Positions 1 to 5,364 of a stretch of 5,665 nt of DNA are shown here, piece by piece; positions within the stretch are counted from its first letter, which is position 1; each line of letters starts with the position of its first letter. The DNA is taken from assembly GCA_016234985.1 (NCBI GenBank), contig JACRNK010000132.1, forward strand, positions 1 to 5,665, in the 5' to 3' direction. The notes under the pieces were generated by a model that worked only from the letters and a program-made list of their open reading frames with translations, searched no databases and had not been told where the DNA came from. The position numbers and the translations under genes were made by a program. This stretch comes from Deltaproteobacteria bacterium. GTDB lineage: Bacteria > Desulfobacterota > GWC2-55-46 > UBA9637.

Positions 1-368
1 ACCTGGTTCACCTTTTGGCAAACAAAGGGATTTTTGCAGACGATGAGCTATCGGAGATAAATATTGACAAGACCTACGGCCTCACGCTGTATACAATGCA
101 GCAAGGGACAAGAATCGAGCTTGGAGACGGAGATTTTACAGACATGATTGCAAGGCTTGAGAGGGTAATACAATCAAGAAACGGCCTTGCCGGTATAGAA
201 TTTATTGGTTTGAACTCTAACAGGGGGGTAGTGGTAAGGTTGGCCTCCAAAGACCCAAGGCAAAGAATAGACCATGTAGGAGAGACACTTATAGTCTCTC
301 ACAGGGAGGGGGCAAGCCCCTCCCCTACAGGAAACAGGGGGGAGAGAAAACATGGCAAAAAAGGATAA
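1..368 (+). CDS. ftsQ: Cell division protein FtsQ, C-terminal part (5' truncated by window edge)
   Basis: The frame is open from the window edge (first full codon at position 3) to a TAA at 366-368, leaving about 121 residues. FtsQ is a single-pass inner-membrane protein whose periplasmic domain links FtsA/FtsZ to the FtsB-FtsL-FtsWI septal synthesis complex. The visible part is the periplasmic beta domain: a GIFADDEL segment, a TRIELGDGDF strand like the FtsQ 'v.LG' strand, then a strand ending in GVVVRL near position 243, where FtsQ proteins normally stop within a few residues. The identification rests on this pattern and on position directly upstream of ftsA. The gene overlaps the ftsA start by 17 bp, suggesting translational coupling. 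It is odd in having about 40 further residues after GVVVRL, rich in G, R, S and P, encoded largely by a palindromic repeat at 275-329. The signal anchor and POTRA domain lie outside the window. Confidence 0.8.
   Translation, partial: LVHLLANKGIFADDELSEINIDKTYGLTLYTMQQGTRIELGDGDFTDMIARLERVIQSRNGLAGIEFIGLNSNRGVVVRLASKDPRQRIDHVGETLIVSHREGASPSPTGNRGERKHGKKG
275..329. repeat. Nested palindromic element inside the 3' end of ftsQ
   Basis: The termini are inverted repeats, TGTAGG (275-280) and CCTACA (324-329). They enclose two adjacent hairpins. One has GAGAGAC (280-286) pairing with GTCTCTC (294-300) across a 7-nt loop. The other has GGGAGGGG (304-311) pairing with CCCCTCCC (317-324) across a 5-nt loop. 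All these pairings are perfect, so the single strand could fold as a three-way junction. The layout resembles small non-autonomous REP/MITE-like repeats with GTAGG-type ends, but no second copy is present in the window, so repeat status is inferred from structure. It lies in the translated end of ftsQ, 23 bp upstream of the ftsA start, and could also affect transcript folding or stability there. Confidence 0.55.
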
Positions 369-558
369 TATTGTTGTTGGTCTTGATATTGGAACAACAA
401 AGATATGCGCCATCGTTGGAGAGGTAAAACAGGAGGGGCTGGAGATTATAGGCATAGGCACACACCCTTCAAAGGGGCTGAGAAAAGGCGTTGTGGTAAA
501 TATAGACTCCACTGTCCAGTCCATAAGAAAGGCAATAGAAGAGGCGGAGCTTATGTAA
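352..558 (+). CDS. ftsA: FtsA N-terminal fragment (domain 1A), ends prematurely
   Basis: The 68 codons run from the ATG at 352 to a TAA at 556-558. The fragment contains the first actin-family nucleotide-binding loop, GLDIGTTK (residues 10-17), followed by IVGEV and GIGTHPSKGLRKGVVVNID, both characteristic of FtsA domain 1A. It stops just after the conserved AIEEAELM helix, where intact FtsA continues into a strand of the form 'x-C-x-I-x-x-V-Y' and a G-x-H motif. Alone it would lack domain 1C, the second phosphate loop, the adenosine motif and the membrane helix, so it is not expected to act as FtsA. The start is supported by the G-rich ribosome-binding stretch upstream and by the overlap with ftsQ. 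Confidence 0.75.
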   Translation: MAKKDNIVVGLDIGTTKICAIVGEVKQEGLEIIGIGTHPSKGLRKGVVVNIDSTVQSIRKAIEEAELM

Positions 559-1460
559 AGGGCTTTAACAGCCACGGCGTTATTGCAGTAAAGGACAGAG
601 AGATAACAAAGGCTGATATAGCAAGGGTAATAGAGGCTGCTCAGGCCATAACCATCCCGACAGACAGAGAGGTTATCCATGTCATACCTCAAGAGTATAT
701 CCTTGACCAGCAGGATTGCATTCAGGAGCCGTTGGGTATGACCGGAACCAGATTGGAGGCAAAGGTTCATATAGTCACGGCAGCGGTTGCGTCGGCGCAG
801 AACATCGTAAAAAGCGTAAACAGGGCAGGCCTTGCCGTAGCGGATATTGTCTTGCAGCAGATAGCAAGCAGCGAAGCGGTATTGGGTCAGGATGAAAAGG
901 ACCTCGGCGTCGCTTTGATTGATATTGGCGGCGGAACCACGGATATAGCCATGTATCATAATGGAGCCATAAAGCATACGGCTGTTATATCGCTGGGCGG
1001 AAATCAGATTACAGGAGATATTGCCGTAGGCATCAGAACGCCTGCCGAGGAGGCGGAAAAGATAAAAAAGAAATTCGGCTGCTGCATGACGTCAATGATA
1101 GACAAAAATGAGACCATAGAGGTGCCCAGCGTAGGAGGAAGAAAACCCAGGGTTGTTTCAAGGCAGATTTTAGGAGAAATTATCGAGCCGCGGGTAGAAG
1201 AGCTTTTCCAGCTTGCAAATCAGGAAATAACCAAGTCAGGCTATGACAACGTGATAGCCTCCGGCATAGTGCTTACAGGCGGAACAGCCATTATGGACGG
1301 AATGGTTGAACTGGCAGAGCAGATTTTCAATCTTCCTGTCAGGAGGGGCCTGCCTACCGGCATCGGCGGGCTTGTTGATGTTGTAAGGAGCCCGATGTAT
1401 TCCACAGGCGTTGGCTTGGTTTTGTACGGCAAAAAACATTCGACAACTTTAGTATTATAA
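555..1460 (+). CDS. ftsA: FtsA central and C-terminal body (domains 1C, 2A, 2B), no own start
   Basis: Homology begins at the GTA codon 555-557, which is -1 relative to the N-terminal fragment, and reads VKGFNSHGVIAV (domain 1C), VIHVIPQEY, the second phosphate loop DIGGGTTD (nt 921-944), VPSVGG (from nt 1122) and the adenosine motif GIVLTGG (nt 1263-1283). It ends ...YSTGVGLVLYGKKH plus a few residues before a TAA at 1458-1460. The frame is open upstream to an ATG at 405, but the residues encoded between 405 and 554 are only a shadow of the N-terminal frame and do not look like FtsA. No good start or ribosome site lies near 555. This is therefore a piece of a broken gene, not an independent one. 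Confidence 0.75.
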   Translation, partial: VKGFNSHGVIAVKDREITKADIARVIEAAQAITIPTDREVIHVIPQEYILDQQDCIQEPLGMTGTRLEAKVHIVTAAVASAQNIVKSVNRAGLAVADIVLQQIASSEAVLGQDEKDLGVALIDIGGGTTDIAMYHNGAIKHTAVISLGGNQITGDIAVGIRTPAEEAEKIKKKFGCCMTSMIDKNETIEVPSVGGRKPRVVSRQILGEIIEPRVEELFQLANQEITKSGYDNVIASGIVLTGGTAIMDGMVELAEQIFNLPVRRGLPTGIGGLVDVVRSPMYSTGVGLVLYGKKHSTTLVL

Positions 1461-1503
1461 GCTGTTTGAAAGGATGAAAGGGTGGGTGAAAGAGTTCTTT
1501 TAA

Positions 1504-1560
1504 TTTACGAATTACGATTTAAAATCTAAAAATAGTAAATCTAAAATCGTAAATCAAAAA
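1504..1560. repeat. AT-rich repeat-containing spacer between ftsA and ftsZ
   Basis: This short, very AT-rich spacer contains a 9-bp inverted repeat, TTACGATTT (1512-1520) with AAATCGTAA (1544-1552), and a 10-bp direct repeat AAATCTAAAA (1522-1531 and 1537-1546, period 15). The motif TTACGA/TCGTAA recurs three times (1506-1510 in part, 1512-1517, 1547-1552). The 23-nt loop and the absence of a following T-run argue against a factor-independent terminator. TAAAAT hexamers (1520-1525, 1542-1547) could act as -10 elements, but I find no matching -35. The pattern looks like a small palindromic intergenic repeat; copies elsewhere cannot be tested here. Confidence 0.45.
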
Positions 1561-1568
1561 AAGGAGGT
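1561..1568 (+). promoter_or_regulatory. Strong Shine-Dalgarno sequence of ftsZ
   Basis: AAGGAGGT is a full-length match to the anti-Shine-Dalgarno core, ending 4 nt before the ftsZ ATG at 1573. It is the strongest ribosome site in the window, in keeping with the high FtsZ level most bacteria need relative to FtsQ and FtsA. It fixes the ftsZ start. Confidence 0.85.
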
Positions 1569-1572
1569 ATTT

Positions 1573-2736
1573 ATGATTGAATTTGCCGATAGTTTCAACA
1601 AAGGGGCAAAGATTAAGGTCATAGGGGTTGGGGGATGCGGGTGCAACGCCATCAACACAATGATAGAATCTGAGCTTGAAGGAGTGGAATTTCTGATTGC
1701 CAACACAGACGCTCAGGCGCTCGTGGCATCAAAGGCCGCCATAAAGATTCAACTTGGCGAAAATCTGACCAAAGGCCTTGGCGCAGGGGCAAACCCTGAG
1801 GTAGGCAGAAATGCGGCCATAGAAAGCAAGGACAGGCTCAGGGAGGCATTGGAAGGCGCTGATATGGTTTTTATCACGGCAGGCATGGGCGGCGGGACAG
1901 GCACAGGGGGAGCTCCGATTGTGGCAGAGGCGGCTAAAGAGATCGGCGCCCTTACAGTTGCAGTGGTAACAAAACCATTCGCCTTTGAGGCAAAAAAGAA
2001 GATGCGGCAGGCAGATGACGGGCTAAAGGCCCTCAAGGCTGCGGTGGATACTGTTATAACAATCCCGAATGAAAGACTCTTATCCATTGCAGATAAGACC
2101 ACTTCGCTTCCTCAGGCATTTAAACAGGCAGATGCGGTGCTGTATCAGGCTGTAAAGGGCATATCGGATGTCATAACAATACACGGCCTTGTAAATGTAG
2201 ACTTTGCCGATGTGAAAACCATAATGAGCGAGATGGGGCTTGCGCTTATGGGCTCCGGCGTTGCGCGCGGAGACAACAGGGCGGTAGAGGCAGCCAGAAA
2301 GGCCATGTCCAGCCCGCTTCTGGAGGATATCTCCATTCACGGCGCAAAGGGCGTGCTTATCAATATTACAGGCGCATCCGATATAACATTGCATGAGGTG
2401 AACGAGGCTTCAAGGCTTATCAAGGAAGAGGCGCATGAAGACGCCGAGATTATCTTCGGCGCTGTGATAGATGAAAAAATGGGCGACGAGGTCAGGGTTA
2501 CTGTCATTGCCACCGGCTTTGGAAAAGATGAGAGAAAGGCATCGCCGGTCAAAGGTATATCGCCTGCTGTTATTGTCGGCGATCTGGATATCCCGACAAT
2601 TGTAAGAAGGGAAAAGGAGAAAAAAAGCGAAGTAGGGGCGGCGGAGGTTCAGAGGCTCAGACCCCTCGGCGGTTTTAACGCTGTAGATGAAGACGCCTAC
2701 GATACGCCGACATTTTTGAGGAAGCAGGCAGATTAG
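1573..2736 (+). CDS. ftsZ: Cell division protein FtsZ (tubulin-like GTPase)
   Basis: FtsZ polymerises on the cytoplasmic side of the membrane into the Z ring, which organises septum synthesis. The 387-residue protein is of normal family length and complete. Visible motifs are the N-terminal nucleotide loop [13 protein letters not shown] (residues 18-30), NTDAQAL (44-50), the tubulin signature GGGTGTG (106-112) and the NERL segment (167-170). The T7 loop is NVDFAD (209-214), where D211 and D214 are the residues that complete GTP hydrolysis on the neighbouring subunit. An acidic, variable linker follows residue 320 or so. The protein ends [11 protein letters not shown], the C-terminal conserved peptide that binds FtsA and other partners, so an FtsA partner is expected even though ftsA here is broken. 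The stop overlaps that of the convergent antiporter gene. Confidence 0.98.
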   Translation: MIEFADSFNKGAKIKVIGVGGCGCNAINTMIESELEGVEFLIANTDAQALVASKAAIKIQLGENLTKGLGAGANPEVGRNAAIESKDRLREALEGADMVFITAGMGGGTGTGGAPIVAEAAKEIGALTVAVVTKPFAFEAKKKMRQADDGLKALKAAVDTVITIPNERLLSIADKTTSLPQAFKQADAVLYQAVKGISDVITIHGLVNVDFADVKTIMSEMGLALMGSGVARGDNRAVEAARKAMSSPLLEDISIHGAKGVLINITGASDITLHEVNEASRLIKEEAHEDAEIIFGAVIDEKMGDEVRVTVIATGFGKDERKASPVKGISPAVIVGDLDIPTIVRREKEKKSEVGAAEVQRLRPLGGFNAVDEDAYDTPTFLRKQAD

Positions 2737-3881
2737 CGGTTATTTATATCCACCAAATCCTCCGCATGCACAGGCATAAACCACTTCTGCGCTATAAATG
2801 TGGGGATCACGGCGCTTGCTATAAGAACGCCGGTCAATACGGAATATTGCGCATCGTTGATAAACCCTGAATGTAGTCCGAATACAATTGCTATAAGCCC
2901 GAATGTCAGGCCTGTGCTCATTAACAGGGTGGTATATATCCCGCCATTGGGTATATATCTTTTGGCGAGAAAATAGACACCCATAAACTTAGATAACTGT
3001 TTAACAAGAAAAAAGGCGGCAAAGAGTCCGAATGCAGGCAGAATGAATGATAGTGAAACCTTTAGGCCTGCAACGATAAAAAACATAGGCGTGATAATTG
3101 CGAAGGCAACGGTCCGGAGTCTGTTTTTTACGACCTTTGTCCCGGATGTCTCGGTAAAATGTTTTGACATAAGAAGCCCCAATACGAATGCCGGCAGTAT
3201 GGCATGTCCCTCTCCCAGATTTGCAAAGTATATAAAAACCAGCAGAAGAAGAAATATGTATTTTATCTCAGGCTCAATCACCTTATTTTTTAATTTCGGA
3301 TTGTCAAAAACATGATGGGAAAAATTGGTTGCCGCAATTATTACAACTATAGAAACTGTAATGAAGATAAATGTGTAGAGGGTCGGTTTGACAAATAAAA
3401 TACTTAGTATCAGCGCAGTGCCTGTATTGGTTATGAATGTGGACGCCATAAGCATCTTGCCGACCTCTGTGTTTGACAGCTTGGTTTCAACCAGGGCGGA
3501 ATATACGACAGCGAGAGATGTTTCGGATAAGGCGATTCCTGCAATGAGTGAAGCCGATAAACTCCAGCCCGCAGCATAATAGGCATAGACAAAGCCGCCG
3601 GCAAACGGCGTCAAAAAAGAAAACAAACCGATAAGAAAACTCTGTTTGAATTTTTCTTTCAGCAGTTTTGTGTCAATCTCTGCCCCTGCCAGAAAGGTTA
3701 AGACGATGCCGCCGAAGCCGGCTAAAAACATCATCCACTCCTCCGTCTTCAACCCCAGGTTTCCGGCAACAACCCCCAAAACGATTTCAATAATTGCCAC
3801 TGACAGGCCGAGTTTCAATGAGAATAGGCTTGAGATAAATATCAATACGCCGACAATTAACGGTGTTATATCTGCCTGCAT
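2733..3881 (-). CDS. CPA2-family cation:proton antiporter (Na+/H+ exchanger domain)
   Basis: The product is a 382-residue, very hydrophobic protein with about 11-12 predicted membrane segments. Most of its length matches the Na+/H+ exchanger fold used to swap Na+ or K+ for H+ across the inner membrane. Supporting motifs are FLAGAEID (63-70), [19 protein letters not shown] (115-133), FFIVAGLKV (267-275) and a lysine in KQLSKFMG (294-301) resembling the conserved TM10 lysine of CPA2 antiporters. There is no C-terminal TrkA-N/RCK domain, so it is not a full KefB/KefC-type K+ efflux protein. At the unwound ion-binding helix it reads FITNTGTAL (149-157), where related proteins commonly have FVNDLGT or FVTDLGT, so the usual aspartate appears to be Asn152. 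ATG 3879-3881 is preceded by AAGGAG (complement of 3887-3892). The ion transported cannot be told from sequence. Confidence 0.88.
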   Translation of the reverse strand: MQADITPLIVGVLIFISSLFSLKLGLSVAIIEIVLGVVAGNLGLKTEEWMMFLAGFGGIVLTFLAGAEIDTKLLKEKFKQSFLIGLFSFLTPFAGGFVYAYYAAGWSLSASLIAGIALSETSLAVVYSALVETKLSNTEVGKMLMASTFITNTGTALILSILFVKPTLYTFIFITVSIVVIIAATNFSHHVFDNPKLKNKVIEPEIKYIFLLLLVFIYFANLGEGHAILPAFVLGLLMSKHFTETSGTKVVKNRLRTVAFAIITPMFFIVAGLKVSLSFILPAFGLFAAFFLVKQLSKFMGVYFLAKRYIPNGGIYTTLLMSTGLTFGLIAIVFGLHSGFINDAQYSVLTGVLIASAVIPTFIAQKWFMPVHAEDLVDINNR

Positions 3882-3914
3882 CTTGTCTCCTTTTTAAGAA
3901 TTCCGTATGCGAAA

Positions 3915-3944
3915 GTTATACGCTATTTATTGTGCTTGCGTCAA
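3915..3944 (-). promoter_or_regulatory. Predicted sigma-70-type promoter for the antiporter gene
   Basis: On the - strand a -35 box TTGACG (complement of 3939-3944) is followed after 18 bp by a -10 box TATAAC (complement of 3915-3920); each matches 5 of 6 consensus bases. Transcription would start near 3908, giving a leader of about 27 nt that includes the AAGGAG ribosome site. Confidence 0.5.
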
Positions 3945-3967
3945 GGCTGCGGATTATTATAAAGTGA

Positions 3968-3996
3968 TTGAAATAAGTTTAGAAATAAGATATTTT
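3968..3996 (+). promoter_or_regulatory. Predicted sigma-70-type promoter for dapA operon
   Basis: The boxes are TTGAAA (3968-3973) and TATTTT (3991-3996), separated by 17 bp, matching 5/6 and 4/6 consensus bases. The predicted start is near 4003, about 24 nt upstream of the dapA ATG. An alternative, weaker pairing is TTGCGT (3936-3941) with TATAAA (3958-3963) at 16 bp. Confidence 0.45.
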
Positions 3997-4026
3997 ATCA
4001 GGTATTCTTAAAAGCGGAGGATTTTT

Positions 4027-4899
4027 ATGTTCAGCGGTTCCATGACAGCGATTGTCACGCCCTTTAAAAACAACAGGCTGGATGAAAAGGCATTTAAGGG
4101 ATTGATTGAGTTCCAGATTAAAAGCGGCACGGACGGCATTGTGCCGTGCGGCACAACCGGGGAGTCGGCGACGCTTTCATATGAAGAGCATGAAAGGGTT
4201 GTTGAGCTTGCGATTGAAGCGGTCAACGGAAGAATTCCTGTCATTGCAGGCACAGGCTCAAACTCCACTGCCGAAACCATCATGTTGACCAAACATGCAG
4301 AAAAGGCAGGGGCGGATGCTGCGCTTCTCATTACGCCTTATTATAATAAGCCTACTCAGGAAGGGCTTTATCAACATTATAAGGCTGTGGCTGAAGAAGT
4401 CGGGATGCCGATTATACTTTACAATGTCCCGTCAAGGACAGGCGTGAACATGCTTCCCGAAACCGTCGCCGGATTATCCGAAATTAAAAATATTATCGGC
4501 ATAAAAGAGGCGACAGGAAATCTCCAGCAGGTAAGCGATACTATTGAGCTGTGCAGAAAGGATTTTATAATCCTTTCAGGAGACGATTTTACAACACTGC
4601 CGATTTTGAGCATCGGCGGCCACGGCGTAATATCCGTTACATCAAACATAGCGCCGAATGGCGTAAGCGATATGTGTGATGCATTTTTTAACGGCAATCT
4701 TGAAAAGGCAATAAAACTACATTACAAGCTCCAGCCCCTGCACAGGGTCATGTTCATAGAAACAAATCCGATACCGGTAAAAACTGCCCTTGCTATGATG
4801 GGAAAAATAAAAGAGGAGTTCAGGTTGCCGCTGGTTAAGATGGGAGAGGCGAACAGAAAGAAACTTCAAAAGACGCTTAGCGGCTGCGGCATTATATAA
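4027..4899 (+). CDS. dapA: 4-hydroxy-tetrahydrodipicolinate synthase DapA
   Basis: DapA condenses pyruvate with L-aspartate 4-semialdehyde, the first committed step of the diaminopimelate/lysine pathway. The protein is a complete (beta/alpha)8-barrel class I aldolase of 290 residues, the normal length. Visible active-site features are CGTTGE (41-46, with Thr43/Thr44), PYYNKP (104-109, Tyr106 of the proton relay), YNVPSRTG (132-139, with Tyr132 and Arg137 binding substrate) and the Schiff-base lysine in GIKEATGN (Lys160). These match E. coli Thr44, Tyr107, Tyr133, Arg138 and Lys161, which separates it from N-acetylneuraminate lyase and other family aldolases. The start ATG follows GGAGG (4016-4020) with a 6-nt gap. 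It is the first gene of a probable operon with the next two genes. Lysine feedback residues were not assessed. Confidence 0.96.
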   Translation: MFSGSMTAIVTPFKNNRLDEKAFKGLIEFQIKSGTDGIVPCGTTGESATLSYEEHERVVELAIEAVNGRIPVIAGTGSNSTAETIMLTKHAEKAGADAALLITPYYNKPTQEGLYQHYKAVAEEVGMPIILYNVPSRTGVNMLPETVAGLSEIKNIIGIKEATGNLQQVSDTIELCRKDFIILSGDDFTTLPILSIGGHGVISVTSNIAPNGVSDMCDAFFNGNLEKAIKLHYKLQPLHRVMFIETNPIPVKTALAMMGKIKEEFRLPLVKMGEANRKKLQKTLSGCGII

Positions 4900-5361
4900 A
4901 TGAAAACTATCCTTGAAAACGCCAAATATGCGGTTATCCTTGCGGTCTTGTCATCGCTTGCCGCGTCGGTTTCCATATTTATCTGGGCCTCGGTAAAGAT
5001 GTTCAGCATGATATATCATATGTTTGCCGATATGTTTGCAGCAGAGGCCGCCGGCGCTACCGCACACGCCGTGGCGATCCTTGATTCATTTATCATTGCT
5101 GTTATTCTATACATATTTGCCATAGCATTGTATGAGCTTTTTATAGGCGAATTAAAACTTCCTGAATGGCTGGTCATCAAGGATCTGGATGACCTCAAGA
5201 AGAAGCTATCAAGCGTTATTGCCCTCATGCTTGCCGTAACATTTCTTGAGCATCTGACGGAATGGAGCGACCCGCAGGGCACTTTAATGTTTGCAGTTGC
5301 GATAGCTGTTGTGATATTTGCGCTTGTTTTCTATATGAAAATTAAGGAGAAAAAGGAATAA
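4900..5361 (+). CDS. UPF0114 (YqhA-like) small integral membrane protein
   Basis: The product has 153 residues and four likely membrane segments at about 10-32, 57-80, 103-119 and 127-146, with a basic tail (MKIKEKKE). The start (LENAKYAVILAVLSS), the ILDSFIIAVILYIFAIALYE helix and the following LDDLKKKLSSVIA segment match my memory of the UPF0114/YqhA family (E. coli YqhA: LENAMYASRW, LVDMTLVGGLL, SLKNKVAASIVA). The family has no firmly established biochemical role that I know of. The ATG directly abuts the dapA stop (TAA then ATG, no gap), and no Shine-Dalgarno sequence is visible in the last 20 bases of dapA, so translation probably depends on ribosomes finishing dapA. dapB follows after 3 bp. 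This suggests co-expression with lysine/DAP synthesis, but a functional link is only inferred. Confidence 0.8.
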   Translation: MKTILENAKYAVILAVLSSLAASVSIFIWASVKMFSMIYHMFADMFAAEAAGATAHAVAILDSFIIAVILYIFAIALYELFIGELKLPEWLVIKDLDDLKKKLSSVIALMLAVTFLEHLTEWSDPQGTLMFAVAIAVVIFALVFYMKIKEKKE

Positions 5362-5364
5362 GTT

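Larger units (their letters stand above)
352..1503 (+). pseudogene. ftsA: ftsA, cell division actin-like protein; reading frame broken twice
   Basis: FtsA is the actin-like ATPase that tethers FtsZ filaments to the inner membrane and recruits later division proteins. All its landmarks are present on one strand in the right order, but in different frames. The start ATG at 352 follows a G-rich Shine-Dalgarno stretch (337-344) and reads to a TAA at 556-558. The body reads one frame back from 555 to a TAA at 1458-1460. The C-terminal membrane-targeting amphipathic helix, KLFERMKGWVKEFF, reads at 1459-1500 with stop 1501-1503, in the same frame as the N-terminus. Compared with the family, about 16 residues between AELM and VKGFNSHG are absent, which implies a loss of about 49 nt. 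The linker before the final helix also looks short. The visible pieces sum to about 383 codons, against roughly 400-420 usual. As ftsA is normally needed for division and its neighbours are intact, an assembly or consensus error is at least as likely as true decay. Confidence 0.85.
3892..4013. repeat. 13-bp inverted repeat flanking the divergent promoter region
   Basis: TTTTAAGAATTCC at 3892-3904 matches the reverse complement of GGTATTCTTAAAA at 4001-4013 at 12 of 13 positions. Read on each transcript, both leaders begin GG(A/T)ATTCTTAAAA just before their Shine-Dalgarno sequences. The arms sit at or just downstream of both predicted transcription starts, so they could be paired operator sites, but they may also be only similar AT-rich leaders. 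Confidence 0.4.

Noticed and set aside
304..324. GC-rich hairpin as a terminator between ftsQ and ftsA
   Set aside because: The stem is strong, but no T-run follows. It lies inside ftsQ coding sequence, directly before an overlapping ftsA start.
545..565. Programmed -1 frameshift joining the two parts of ftsA
   Set aside because: There is no slippery heptamer or downstream pseudoknot at the junction, and slipping would still leave about 16 conserved residues missing. A deletion explains both facts.
174..977. Long open frame of 267 codons on the - strand across ftsQ and ftsA
   Set aside because: It lies entirely opposite clear ftsQ/ftsA coding sequence, has no ribosome site, and its cysteine- and tyrosine-rich product resembles no known family. 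It is a shadow of the codon use of the + strand genes.
1512..1552. Factor-independent terminator after ftsA
   Set aside because: The 9-bp stem is AT-rich with a 23-nt loop, and on the + strand it is followed by A-rich sequence, not a T-run.
3043..3897. Several open frames on the + strand opposite the antiporter gene
   Set aside because: They are short, lack ribosome sites and mirror the hydrophobic codons of the antiporter. None resembles a known protein.
3882..4026. Lysine riboswitch upstream of dapA
   Set aside because: The whole divergent gap is 145 bp and the predicted dapA leader is about 24 nt, far too short for the lysine (L-box) aptamer. No such conserved core is visible.
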